From Bacteroidales bacterium (lineage in GTDB: Bacteria; Bacteroidota; Bacteroidia; Bacteroidales; UBA932), in contig JAFZLP010000059.1 in NCBI GenBank assembly GCA_017551405.1, forward strand, positions 1 through 13,263: a stretch of 13,263 nt of DNA. The letters run 5' to 3'. Numbering within the stretch: position 1 is the first letter of the stretch; each line of letters starts with the position of its first letter. Position numbers and translations under genes: made by a program. Of the stretch, positions 6,379 to 13,263 are shown in pieces. The notes under the pieces were generated by a model that did not search any database, was not told the origin of the DNA, and was given only the letters and a program-made list of their open reading frames with translations.

Positions 6379-7179
6379 TTACTTTCCCTGCTTTTTGTTG
6401 AACTTGTAAAGGATGTCGAGCATCGAGATGGAGCTGTTCTCCATGTCGATGGTAAGGGAGTCGATCCTGGAAAGAACGTAGTTGTAGAACACCTGAAGGA
6501 TGGAGGCCACGATAAGACCGGCGATGGTGGTGATAAGAGCGACCTTCATACCGCCTGCTACGACGTTCGGGGAGATGTCACCAGCCTTCTGGATATCGTC
6601 GAAGGCCTTGACCATACCGATAACGGTTCCGAGGAATCCCAGAGACGGGGCCAGGGAGATGAACAGGGCGATCCAGCTGAGGTTGTTTTCCATGAGGCTT
6701 GACTGAACGGCGCCGGAAGAAACGATGGTCCTTTCGACGGTGTCGAGGCCCTGGTCGTAATGCATGAGGCCCTGGTAGAAGATGCTGGCAACGGGGCCGC
6801 GGGTGTTGCGGCAAACGTCCTTGGCAGCTTCGATGCCGCCGTTCTCAAGAGCGTTCTCGACTTTCTCGAGGAGTGCCTTGGTGTTGGTCTTGGAGAAGGA
6901 GAGATAGAGAATCCTCTCAATGGAGAAAGCAAGACCGAAGATAAGGCAGAGGATGATGAGGGACATGAAGCCTGCACCGCCTTCGATGAACTTCGACTTT
7001 ATTGCCTGGGTGATGGGAACTTCCTCGGGGGCTTCCTGGGCGATAGCCACGTCGGTAGCGGGAGCTTCCGCCACTTGTTCTGTTGCTTCCTCAGCAGGAG
7101 CTGCTTCCTGAGCGGATGCAATGCTGGCAGTAAAGGCCATGGTGGCGATTGCTGCGAGAATCATGAAAAACTTTTTCAT
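6379..7179 (-). CDS. exbB: MotA/TolQ/ExbB family proton channel protein
   Basis: This is the channel-forming subunit of the ExbB-ExbD motor in the inner membrane. The 266-residue protein begins with a signal-peptide-like segment ending ASA at about residue 23, then an Ala/Glu/Pro-rich stretch (24-57), likely periplasmic. Three membrane segments lie at about 70-92, 168-190 and 210-235. The family signature is clear: APSLGFLGTVIGMVKAFDDI in the second and GGMKVALITTIAGLIVASILQ in the third. It is the first gene of the exb operon. The ATG at 7179 follows an AT-rich leader of about 80 bases from a probable promoter. The added signal and acidic spacer are absent from E. coli ExbB but familiar in Bacteroidota. 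Confidence 0.94.
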   Translation of the reverse strand: MKKFFMILAAIATMAFTASIASAQEAAPAEEATEQVAEAPATDVAIAQEAPEEVPITQAIKSKFIEGGAGFMSLIILCLIFGLAFSIERILYLSFSKTNTKALLEKVENALENGGIEAAKDVCRNTRGPVASIFYQGLMHYDQGLDTVERTIVSSGAVQSSLMENNLSWIALFISLAPSLGFLGTVIGMVKAFDDIQKAGDISPNVVAGGMKVALITTIAGLIVASILQVFYNYVLSRIDSLTIDMENSSISMLDILYKFNKKQGK

Positions 7180-7267
7180 AACTGTTTTTTTGGTGAATTG
7201 ATTAGTTAAATTATTGTTAGTTCAATTTTGTTGCCTGGGCAAGTGTCCTAAAATCGTTGCAATTTAG

Positions 7268-7275
7268 CAAAAATA
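7268..7275 (-). promoter_or_regulatory. Probable -7 promoter box of the exb operon
   Basis: Read on the minus strand the site is TATTTTTG, a full TAnnTTTG match, placed between the ansA stop and exbB. It predicts a 5' leader of roughly 80 bases holding an AT-rich tract and a small dyad TTGCC-TG-GGCAA (7231-7242). A -33 TTTG at the proper distance is not obvious. Confidence 0.55.
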
Positions 7276-7291
7276 TTTCATTTGACAAGCA

Positions 7292-8338
7292 TTATTTAGA
7301 TATTTCGCCCTTGAGGTTCCGCTCAAGGAGCGATTTAACTTTCTCATTGTCTGGGTATTCGCCCAGCAGAAAAAACAATTTGCCGAGGGCTGCTTCGGTG
7401 GTCATGTCGTACCCGGATATCACGCCGGCGTCTTTCAGGGCTTTTCCGGTGGCGTATATGTCCATGTTCACTTCGCCGGCGAGGCACTGGGTGACGTTCA
7501 GCAGGATTTTCCCCGAATCCGCCGCCTCTTTCACTATGTCGGTGAACCAGGGCTTGCTGATGGCGTTGCCGGAGCCGTAGGTTTCGATGATGACCGCCCT
7601 GATGTCCTCGCCCAGCAGCACGTCCCTGGCCACCTGGGCGGTGATTCCGGGATGGATCTTGAGGATGGCCACCCTGGTGTCGAGCTTGGTGTGGATCTGG
7701 AACGACCTCTCCAGGTGCGAGGGGTGGTGGATCACCATGTCGCGGTAGTGGATGCTGATGCCGGCGTCCGCGAGCGTGGGGAAGTTGGGGGAGCGGAATG
7801 CGTCGAACGCGCTGGAGTTCACTTTCGTGGAGCGGTTGCCCCTGAGCAGCTGCGAGTTGAAGAAGATGCTCACCTCGGGCACCATGGCGTTGCCGTGCAT
7901 GTCCTTGGCGGCGGCTATCTCCACCGCCGACACCAGGTTCTCCTTGCCGTCGGTGCGGGGAGAGCCGATGGGCAGCTGGCTCCCGGTGAATATGACGGGC
8001 TTGTGCAGATGGTCCAGCATGAAGCTGAGCACCGACGCGCTGTATGCCATTGTGTCGGTGCCGTGGAGCACTATGAATCCGTCGTAGTCGGAATACCTCG
8101 CCTTGATGAGCTCCGCCAGTTCCACCCACATGGCGGGTTCGACGTCCGACGAGTCAATCAGCGGATCGAAGGTGTAGGAGTCTATCCTGGTGGAGAATTT
8201 CCGCAGTTCCGGAACCTCCTGCAGGATCTGGCTGAAGTCGAAGGGGCAGAGGGCCTGCGTCTTCGGGTCCATCTTCATGCCTATCGTTCCTCCGGTATAG
8301 ATCAGGAGGATTTTTGACTTGTCGAACGGGTTTCGCAT
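7292..8338 (-). CDS. ansA: Type I (cytoplasmic) L-asparaginase
   Basis: The enzyme hydrolyses L-asparagine to aspartate and ammonia. Both catalytic threonine motifs are present in 348 residues: TGGTIGM at 15-21 and HGTDTMAYSAS at 92-102 (Thr94, Asp95). ITGSQLP-like FTGSQLPIGSPRTDGKENL follows at 118-134, and the C-terminal part has VIIETYGSGNA (the YGxGNxP-like element) and a typical EAALGKLF. There is no signal peptide, so it is cytoplasmic type I. The reading frame overlaps the end of tatD by 37 bases. The ATG at 8338 gives the normal N terminus just before the LLIYTGGTIG strand. It is the last gene of the dprA-tatD-ansA group. Confidence 0.96.
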   Translation of the reverse strand: MRNPFDKSKILLIYTGGTIGMKMDPKTQALCPFDFSQILQEVPELRKFSTRIDSYTFDPLIDSSDVEPAMWVELAELIKARYSDYDGFIVLHGTDTMAYSASVLSFMLDHLHKPVIFTGSQLPIGSPRTDGKENLVSAVEIAAAKDMHGNAMVPEVSIFFNSQLLRGNRSTKVNSSAFDAFRSPNFPTLADAGISIHYRDMVIHHPSHLERSFQIHTKLDTRVAILKIHPGITAQVARDVLLGEDIRAVIIETYGSGNAISKPWFTDIVKEAADSGKILLNVTQCLAGEVNMDIYATGKALKDAGVISGYDMTTEAALGKLFFLLGEYPDNEKVKSLLERNLKGEISK

Positions 8339-9099
8339 AGGTTGAAAAGTTTTATCGCGTTTTCTGTGGTTGTCTGTTCCACTTTTTCAAGCGGCACTCC
8401 CTTTATTTCGGCGATCTTCGCGGCTATTATGGGAATGTTGGCGGATTCGTTGCGGGTGCCCCTGAGAGGCGCGGGGGCCATGTAGGGGGCGTCGGTCTCG
8501 AGCAGGATGCGGTCGAGCGGAACGGCCTTCACTGTTTCGGGCAGATGCGCGTTCTTGAAGGTGACCACTCCGCCCACGCCGATGCTCCAGTCCCCGTAGC
8601 GGCAGAGCTCCCGGAAGGTCTCGGCGCTGCCGGAATAGGCGTGCAGGTTGCCCCTGAGGTGCAGATGGGCGCAGTCTTTCACTATCTTGACGAAGTCTTC
8701 GGTGGCGTCGCGCAGGTGGATGTTCACCGGAAGGTCCCACTTGTCGGCGAGCTCGAACTGTATCCTCAGCGCTTCCTTCTGCTGCTCCTTGAAAGTGACG
8801 TCCCAGTGGTAGTCCAGGCCTATTTCGCCCACGGCGACGGGGTGTTGCGGCAGCCAGTCCTGGAGGGCGTCTATTTCGTCGCGCCAGTCTTCGCGGACCT
8901 CTTCGCCGTGCAGCCCTATCATGGGGTAGAGCACCCCGGGGTGCCGAGCGCAGAGCTCATACATGGCGCTCCTTTCCGCCCGGCAGATGTCCGCCTGCAG
9001 CATGATGCCCACTCCAGCGGCCTGCGCCCTTGCAATGACCGCCTCTTCTTCCCCGCGGAATGCCTCGTCGGAGATGTGGGTATGTGTGTCCACGAACAT
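8302..9099 (-). CDS. TatD family metal-dependent hydrolase / DNase
   Basis: This 265-residue TIM-barrel amidohydrolase-type protein has the TatD metal ligands in order: DTHTH at 4-8 (His6, His8), GEIGLDY at 91-97 (Glu92), NIHLRD with His128, LHAYSG with His153, and ETDAPYMAP at 201-209 (Asp203). The PLRGTRNESANI segment is a conserved TatD feature. Related enzymes act as 3'-5' exonucleases or in D-amino-acyl-tRNA/DNA quality control; the exact substrate cannot be told from sequence. It begins 12 bases after dprA, and its end is overlapped by ansA by 37 bases. The last residues (ETRSTSQKSS) are polar and variable. Confidence 0.94.
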   Translation of the reverse strand: MFVDTHTHISDEAFRGEEEAVIARAQAAGVGIMLQADICRAERSAMYELCARHPGVLYPMIGLHGEEVREDWRDEIDALQDWLPQHPVAVGEIGLDYHWDVTFKEQQKEALRIQFELADKWDLPVNIHLRDATEDFVKIVKDCAHLHLRGNLHAYSGSAETFRELCRYGDWSIGVGGVVTFKNAHLPETVKAVPLDRILLETDAPYMAPAPLRGTRNESANIPIIAAKIAEIKGVPLEKVEQTTTENAIKLFNLCETRSTSQKSS

Positions 9100-9106
9100 C
9101 AGAATA

Positions 9107-9114
9107 CAAAGTTA
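9107..9114 (-). promoter_or_regulatory. Possible internal promoter before tatD
   Basis: On the minus strand the sequence TAACTTTG matches TAnnTTTG. It overlaps the dprA stop codon and lies only about 7 bases before the tatD ATG, so a transcript from it would be nearly leaderless. No good -33 box is visible. This could be a chance match. Confidence 0.3.
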
Positions 9115-10272
9115 GTCAAATTTGGCATTTATGGTGCAGCGCTGCATCAGGTCGGTGCAGATGATCCCGTCCCCTTCGAGCACCCCAGCCAGGCCGGCCA
9201 CCTCGGAATAGGGCATTCCCAGCAGGCAGCAGAGTTCGTCGAGCGACGCTCCGCGGTTTTTCCTGACTGCCATGGCCAGCTTCAGGAGTGTGGAACTTTC
9301 CTCTTCCGGAAGCGCGGCATACCTCCTTCTGACGCTTTCGGCCAGATCGCTGCCCTTCCGCAGGTTGTAGCGCCCGAGCCCGAGCTGCGCTCCGAGCCCG
9401 GCGAGATTCACTATCGGTTCGGCTGTCTTCTCCGCAATCAGGGCGTTGCAGCCGGCGGAGCGGAAGTCGTCGATCCGCCCCGGAAGGGCATACACCTCCC
9501 GGCCGTAACCGCTTGCAAGTCCGCAGGTTATGAGCCCTCCGCCGTGGGCTTTGCTCTCTATGAGGATGGTCGCCCTGGACAGCGCCGCGATGATGCGGTT
9601 GCGCCTCAGGAAGGTGAACGCCACGGGACCGGTTCCGGGAGGGTAGTCGGTCACGAGGGCGCATCCCGGAGTAAGGGCTATGTTGGCCGCAATGGCCTGG
9701 TGTGCCCGCGGATACACTTCGTCGATTCCGCCGGGCAGCACCGCAATGGTGGGAAGGCCGTTTTCGAGCGCCGCCCGGTGTGCCGTGATGTCAATCCCGA
9801 AAGCCAATCCGCTCACTATCACCGGCTTGAGCGGAGCCTGCCCAAGCGCCTTCACGGTTCTCTCGCACCATTCCCTTCCGTAAGGGGAGGCGTCCCTGGT
9901 GCCGACAATGGCAACATAAGCGCCGGCGCCGAAGATTTCCGCAGGGGTGGAGACGCCTTTGTAGTAGAGCCCCGCCGGCGGGTCTTCACACTCCTTCAGG
10001 AGTGCCGGGAAATCGGGGTGGGTGAAGGGCAGGAAGCGGCATCCGAGCCCCTCCAGCCATCCGAGCTCCCTCTCTTCCTTTTCCAGGGCGGCGGCATTCA
10101 CCATCCCCGTGTATTTGCTGTAAGGGCCGAGGAGACCGTCTATCTCTTCCGCCGGCCTTTCGAAGACCGCTGCGGCCGATCCGTACCTGTTCACCAGCGC
10201 GAGAGCCGCCCTGGGTTCATATCCGAAAATCCTGTTCAGCGCGCATGCGCAGATTGTTTCACGATCGATCAT
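9112..10272 (-). CDS. dprA: DNA-processing protein DprA
   Basis: DprA (Smf) binds incoming single-stranded DNA and loads RecA during natural transformation, and also occurs in non-competent bacteria. The 386-residue protein has an N-terminal helical region (1-100) and the Rossmann-like core. Core motifs are VAIVGTRDASPYG (120-132), VIVSGLAFGIDITAH (151-165), VLPGGIDEVYPRAH (178-191), FLRRNRIIAALSRATILIES (221-240) and GGGLITCGLASGYGREVYALPG (244-265). A winged-helix C-terminal domain covers about 325-385. It opens the dprA-tatD-ansA group. The start at 10272 follows the queA terminator by 26 bases, and a degenerate -7 box (TATATTCG on the minus strand, 10284-10277) sits just before it. Confidence 0.97.
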   Translation of the reverse strand: MIDRETICACALNRIFGYEPRAALALVNRYGSAAAVFERPAEEIDGLLGPYSKYTGMVNAAALEKEERELGWLEGLGCRFLPFTHPDFPALLKECEDPPAGLYYKGVSTPAEIFGAGAYVAIVGTRDASPYGREWCERTVKALGQAPLKPVIVSGLAFGIDITAHRAALENGLPTIAVLPGGIDEVYPRAHQAIAANIALTPGCALVTDYPPGTGPVAFTFLRRNRIIAALSRATILIESKAHGGGLITCGLASGYGREVYALPGRIDDFRSAGCNALIAEKTAEPIVNLAGLGAQLGLGRYNLRKGSDLAESVRRRYAALPEEESSTLLKLAMAVRKNRGASLDELCCLLGMPYSEVAGLAGVLEGDGIICTDLMQRCTINAKFD

Positions 10273-10298
10273 GGCCCGAATATAAGGCCGCTGAAAGC

Positions 10299-10331
10299 AA
10301 AAAAATGCAGGGGTAAAAAATACTCCTGCAT
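10299..10331 (-). terminator. Terminator of the Nudix-queA unit
   Basis: On the minus strand an 11-bp stem, ATGCAGGAGTA with TACCCCTGCAT (one G-T pair), encloses a 6-base T loop and is followed by seven T's (complement of 10299-10305). On the plus strand the same hairpin is followed by CTTTTT, so it may act in both directions. It ends queA transcription before dprA. Confidence 0.85.
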
Positions 10332-10368
10332 CTTTTTATGTTTTTTAAAAACCGAAAATTTTAATTGT

Positions 10369-11418
10369 CTAAACAATCAGCAGAGCGTCGCCGTAGGGGC
10401 CGAAGCGGTAGTCCTGTTCGAGTGCCGTGTGGTAGGCCTTCATCACGTTCTGGTAGCCGCCGAACGCCGCCTCGCACATGAGCATGGTGCTTCCGGGCAT
10501 GTGGAAATTGCTCACGAAGGCGTCGGCGATGTTGAACTGGTAGGGCGGGAATATGAACTTGTTGGTCCACATGTCGCTGGGCTTCACCTCATTGGTAGTG
10601 GTGGTGTAGGTCTCCAGGGCGCGGATCACGGTGACTCCGACCGCCAGCACCTTGTGATGCGCGTGCTTGGCCTCGTTGATGCGCGCGGCTGCCTCGGGGG
10701 TGATGATCATGCGCTCGCCGTCCATGCGGTGCTTGGAGAGATCCTCCACGTCCACCTGGCGGAAATGGCCTATGCCCATGTGCACGGTTATGAAAGTCTT
10801 GTCTATGTCTTTCAGAATCATGCGGTTGAAAAGCTCGCGGCTGAAATGCAGCCCCGCTGCGGGAGCGCTTACGGCGCCCTCCTTGTCGGCAAAGATGGTC
10901 TGGAAATTCTCGACGTCCTCGGGAGATGGCTTGGCTTTCACCCATTCGGGAACCGGAGTTTCGCCGAGGGCGAAGAGGGCCTGCTTGAACTCGTCGTACG
11001 GGCCGTCGTAGAGGAAACGCAGGGTCCTGCCGCGCGAGGTGGTGTTGTCGATGACCTCGGCCACCATGCTTTCGTCCTCACCGAAATAGAGCTTGTTGCC
11101 GATGCGGATCTTGCGGGCCGGCTCCACTATGACGTCCCAGAGTTTCTGCTCCCTGTTGAGTTCGCGGAGCAGGAAGACCATGATTTCTGCGCCGGTCTTT
11201 TCTTTCTTTCCGAAAAGCCTGGCGGGGAAGACCTTGGTGTCGTTGAGCACGAAAAGGTCGTCCTTGCCGAAATAATCTATGATGTCCTTGAACTGGCGGT
11301 GTTCGATTTCGCCGCTTGCCTTATGGAGAACCATGAGTTTGCACTCGTCCCTCCACCTGGTGGGCTCCTGTGCTATCCTGTCCTTGGGAAGGTCAAAACT
11401 GAATTGAGATAGTTTCAT
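10369..11418 (-). CDS. queA: S-adenosylmethionine:tRNA ribosyltransferase-isomerase (QueA)
   Basis: QueA transfers and isomerises the ribosyl part of S-adenosylmethionine onto preQ1 in tRNA, making epoxyqueuosine at position 34 of GUN-anticodon tRNAs. The 349-residue protein shows the family blocks in order: LSQFSFDLPKDRIAQEP (3-19), RDECKLMVL (23-31), FVLNDTKVFPARLFG (56-70), WDVIVEPARKIRIG (94-107), GAVSAPAAGLHF (181-192), NKFIFPPYQF (286-295), SNFHMPGSTMLM (303-314) and YRFGPYGDALL (337-347). Some normally conserved positions differ: AAGLHF for TAGLHF, and HMGIGHF for HAGxGTF/NF. It lies 53 bases after the Nudix gene, with no clear promoter between, and is followed by a strong terminator. 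Confidence 0.95.
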   Translation of the reverse strand: MKLSQFSFDLPKDRIAQEPTRWRDECKLMVLHKASGEIEHRQFKDIIDYFGKDDLFVLNDTKVFPARLFGKKEKTGAEIMVFLLRELNREQKLWDVIVEPARKIRIGNKLYFGEDESMVAEVIDNTTSRGRTLRFLYDGPYDEFKQALFALGETPVPEWVKAKPSPEDVENFQTIFADKEGAVSAPAAGLHFSRELFNRMILKDIDKTFITVHMGIGHFRQVDVEDLSKHRMDGERMIITPEAAARINEAKHAHHKVLAVGVTVIRALETYTTTTNEVKPSDMWTNKFIFPPYQFNIADAFVSNFHMPGSTMLMCEAAFGGYQNVMKAYHTALEQDYRFGPYGDALLIV

Positions 11419-11471
11419 GTCTGCGATGTGGGTAGTAACTTTAATTATACGGCAAACATGACCGGAAAGTT

Positions 11472-12083
11472 TCAGACCCTGGCTTCGCGGAAGACTTCCT
11501 GAATGGAGGGGAAGCTTTCGCGCAGGTACGGGGGAAGGGAAGACTTGGCCACCCAGGCGGCCTTGTTGATGTCTTCCTCGCGCTGCGGGGTGAGGTTCAC
11601 CGGGTCGGTGTAGAGCATTTCATACCACCAGGTGTGCTTGAGATGCCACACTCCGTCGCGCAGATAGCAGTGGTCGGTGACACAGATGAGGGGACCCAGT
11701 TCGAGCTTGTCCACCCCGGTCTCTTCCTGCACTTCGCGGATTGCGGTGGTGCGGATGTCCTCGCCGCTTTCCTGATGCCCCTTCGGAAGGTCCCACATTT
11801 CGCCCCTGTGGATGAGCAGATAATCTCCCCGGCGGTTGCACACCAGCCCGCCAGCGGCGTTCACCTCGCGGAATTCGGCGCAGAGGCGGCGGTACATCTT
11901 GTCGGGACCCGACGTGGGGATGTAGATGCGGGAGAGTTCCTGCGAAGCCTCGAACATGAGGACGAGGGTGTGGATGTCGATGTGTTCGCCCACGTGGAAC
12001 TCCACTGCATTGGGGTCTGCAAGCGCCTGATCGTCAGGCTCGCAGATTATGATGCAGCGCTTTTCGAAATATATTCTGTGCAT
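11472..12083 (-). CDS. Nudix hydrolase
   Basis: Nudix enzymes hydrolyse nucleoside diphosphates linked to another group. The box G-x5-E-x7-REVQEETGV is complete at 102-124, with the metal-binding REVQEE at 116-121, and WDLPKGH precedes it. An N-terminal segment of about 75 residues begins MHRIYFEKRCIII, resembling the MxKIYFNDR opening I know from Bacteroidetes Nudix proteins; this is why I start at 12083. A longer frame reaches 12131, but it would run through both promoter boxes and into the divergent gene. A -7 box lies 18 bases upstream of the chosen start. The substrate cannot be predicted. It is probably co-transcribed with queA. Confidence 0.9.
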   Translation of the reverse strand: MHRIYFEKRCIIICEPDDQALADPNAVEFHVGEHIDIHTLVLMFEASQELSRIYIPTSGPDKMYRRLCAEFREVNAAGGLVCNRRGDYLLIHRGEMWDLPKGHQESGEDIRTTAIREVQEETGVDKLELGPLICVTDHCYLRDGVWHLKHTWWYEMLYTDPVNLTPQREEDINKAAWVAKSSLPPYLRESFPSIQEVFREARV

Positions 12084-12092
12084 AATTATTGC

Positions 12093-12100
12093 TATCTTTG
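12093..12100 (+). promoter_or_regulatory. -7 promoter box for the SRPBCC-rsmF unit
   Basis: TATCTTTG matches TAnnTTTG exactly and lies 23 bases before the ATG at 12124, giving a short leader. It directly abuts the oppositely oriented box at 12101-12108. The -33 region is not clear. Confidence 0.7.
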
Positions 12101-12108
12101 CAAAATTA
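12101..12108 (-). promoter_or_regulatory. -7 promoter box for the Nudix-queA unit
   Basis: Read on the minus strand the site is TAATTTTG, an exact TAnnTTTG match, 17 bases upstream of the Nudix ATG. It abuts the plus-strand box with no spacer, so the two start regions overlap. Confidence 0.6.
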
Positions 12109-12123
12109 TGAATTTTTCGCGAG

Positions 12124-12585
12124 ATGAACACTCAATATAACAGCAAACACGGCATCGTAGCCCGGCCGCAGACCGACATCTACATGATTTTCACGGATCT
12201 GCGCAACTTCCTGAACTTCCTCCCGGAAGACAGGAAAGCAAGCGTCACCGCCGATTTCGACACCCTGTCGGCAGAGTTCCAGGGCATGCGAATCGGCGTC
12301 AAGGTGACCCGTCGCGAGCCGTATTCCTATATCGAACTCCGCGATAACGGAGCGCCCATAGAATTCACCGCCGGCCTCCATTTCGACACCGTCCCCGGCG
12401 AGCCCGGCAAGACCGATTTCTACATCACCGCCGAAGCCAACCTCAACTTCATGGTCAAGATGATGCTGGGGAACAAGGTCAAGGACGCCCTTGACAGGGT
12501 TGTGGACGGCCTTGTAGACGTATCCAACGGCAAAGTCCCCGAGGGCGTGCCGCAGGAATATGCGGATATGATGAAAAACCTCTAG
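12124..12585 (+). CDS. SRPBCC (START-like) fold protein of unknown ligand
   Basis: This 153-residue soluble protein has a layout typical of the Bet v 1/SRPBCC fold: an opening strand, the helical ARPQTDIYMIFTDLRNFLNFLPE segment, a series of alternating strands (VTADFDTLSAEFQG, IGVKVTRREPYSYIELRD, IEFTAGLHFDTV, TDFYITAEANLNFMV) and a long C-terminal helix (MMLGNKVKDALDRVVDGLVDV). Such folds bind hydrophobic or aromatic ligands, or serve as chaperone-like domains. No catalytic residues can be assigned. The ATG follows the -7 box by 23 bases. The next gene starts one base after its stop, so it is expressed with the rRNA methyltransferase. Confidence 0.78.
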   Translation: MNTQYNSKHGIVARPQTDIYMIFTDLRNFLNFLPEDRKASVTADFDTLSAEFQGMRIGVKVTRREPYSYIELRDNGAPIEFTAGLHFDTVPGEPGKTDFYITAEANLNFMVKMMLGNKVKDALDRVVDGLVDVSNGKVPEGVPQEYADMMKNL

Positions 12586-12586
12586 C

Positions 12587-13263
12587 ATGACGGCTCCTTC
12601 GACAGCGATACGCCTGAATCCGTTCAAGGGCATGGCCGGGCCGGAAGGCACCCCCGTTCCCTGGAGCCGCTATGGCCGTATCCTGTCCGAGCGTCCCAAT
12701 TTCACCCTCGACCCGCTCTTCCACGCCGGCTGCTATTATGTACAGGACAGCTCCGCAATGTACGTGGGCCATGTCTTCGGCATGCATGCGGAAGGGGAGA
12801 GCCTAAGGGTGCTCGACCTTTGCGCCGCGCCGGGAGGGAAGACCACCGACCTGGCCACTATCCTTCGCGAACGCTGCGGAGACGGTTTCACCCTGGTGGC
12901 CAATGAAGTCATCAAGTCGAGGGCTTCCGTGCTCCGCGACAACGTCGGCATCTGGGGCGACCCCAACGTGGTAGTGACCAGCGTCGATCCCGCTGTCATC
13001 GGGCGCGAACTGAAAGGCTGGTTCGACGTAATCGTGGCCGATGTGCCCTGCAGCGGCGAGGGCATGTTCCGCAAGGATCCGAGGGCCGAAAAGGAATGGA
13101 GCCCCGCGGTAGTGGACCTCTGCGCCGCCAGGCAGAAGCGCATCCTGGCGGATGTGTGGCCCGCCCTCAGGCAGGGCGGCCTGCTGGTCTACTCCACCTG
13201 CACCTACGAGGAAAAGGAGAACGACGACAACCTGGAGTGGGCCGCCGCTGAACTCGGAGGGGA
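12587..13263 (+). CDS. rRNA cytosine-C5 methyltransferase, RsmF/RsmB (NOL1/NOP2/Sun) family, 3' end beyond window
   Basis: The enzyme uses S-adenosylmethionine to make 5-methylcytosine in rRNA. The 225 visible residues include RLNPFKG (9-15), FTLDPLFHAGCYYVQDSSAM (39-58), the SAM-binding LDLCAAPGGKT (76-86), motif IV DVPCSGEGMFRKD with Cys155 (152-164) and motif VI STCTY with the catalytic Cys205 (203-207). HAGCYYVQ and PCSGEGMFRKDP point to the RsmF-like branch. The start is fixed by an in-frame TGA at 12572-12574; the only ATG after it is 12587. The protein thus begins at the RLNP block and lacks the roughly 30-residue N-terminal helical part usual in this family. The C-terminal part is cut by the window edge. 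Confidence 0.93.
   Translation, partial: MTAPSTAIRLNPFKGMAGPEGTPVPWSRYGRILSERPNFTLDPLFHAGCYYVQDSSAMYVGHVFGMHAEGESLRVLDLCAAPGGKTTDLATILRERCGDGFTLVANEVIKSRASVLRDNVGIWGDPNVVVTSVDPAVIGRELKGWFDVIVADVPCSGEGMFRKDPRAEKEWSPAVVDLCAARQKRILADVWPALRQGGLLVYSTCTYEEKENDDNLEWAAAELGG

Noticed and set aside
8545..11412. A 955-codon open frame on the plus strand
   Set aside because: It lies antisense to tatD, dprA and queA, whose minus-strand products carry all family motifs. The plus frame is a by-product of GC-rich codon usage and runs through a terminator and an intergenic gap without any recognisable domain.
12084..12131. N-terminal extension of the Nudix protein
   Set aside because: It would include both promoter boxes and overlap the divergent gene's start, and the family-like opening begins at 12083.

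Overview
The window looks like a chromosomal segment of a Bacteroidales bacterium (phylum Bacteroidota), probably a fairly GC-rich gut-type lineage. Four things point there. Promoters carry the Bacteroidota -7 box TAnnTTTG (before the tRNA and between the two divergent genes near 12.1 kb). Starts lack strong Shine-Dalgarno sequences. One operon has the ExbB / small membrane protein / ExbD / ExbD order often seen in this phylum. The Nudix protein has the N-terminal form I know from Bacteroidetes. The genus cannot be fixed from sequence alone.

Layout. (1) 1-360: a tRNA-Ser(CGA) gene on the + strand, followed by an unusually dense self-complementary region. Nested inverted repeats include a 62-bp near-perfect palindrome between two facing terminator-like hairpins and an inverted copy of the last 12 bases of the tRNA acceptor/T arm. 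(2) 357-1519, minus strand: an Rpn/PD-(D/E)XK_2-type nuclease gene with two identical 60-bp tandem units in its 3' part, coupled by a GTGA overlap to a 57-codon gene for a putative small lipoprotein. This is the accessory-looking part of the window. (3) 1631-4796, minus strand: a compact operon asnS-udk-tonB-like-dut with overlapping or nearly abutting genes (translation, pyrimidine salvage, envelope energy transduction, dUTP removal). (4) 4862-7179, minus strand: a proton-motive-force operon exbB, a 4-TM protein of unknown function, exbD, exbD, with its own promoter and terminator. (5) 7292-10272, minus strand: dprA-tatD-ansA (DNA uptake/processing, TatD-type metal hydrolase, cytoplasmic asparaginase). 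(6) 10369-12083, minus strand: Nudix hydrolase then queA, ended by a strong terminator. (7) 12124-13263, + strand: an SRPBCC-fold protein and an RsmF/RsmB-like rRNA cytosine-C5 methyltransferase cut off by the window edge. Groups 6 and 7 diverge from a tiny shared promoter region with abutting -7 boxes.

Most of the window is housekeeping. The part that deserves a second look is 140-1520: the tRNA-anchored quasi-palindrome, the Rpn-family nuclease with expandable repeats, and the translationally coupled small lipoprotein. Their proximity is seen in the sequence; any functional link between them is inference.
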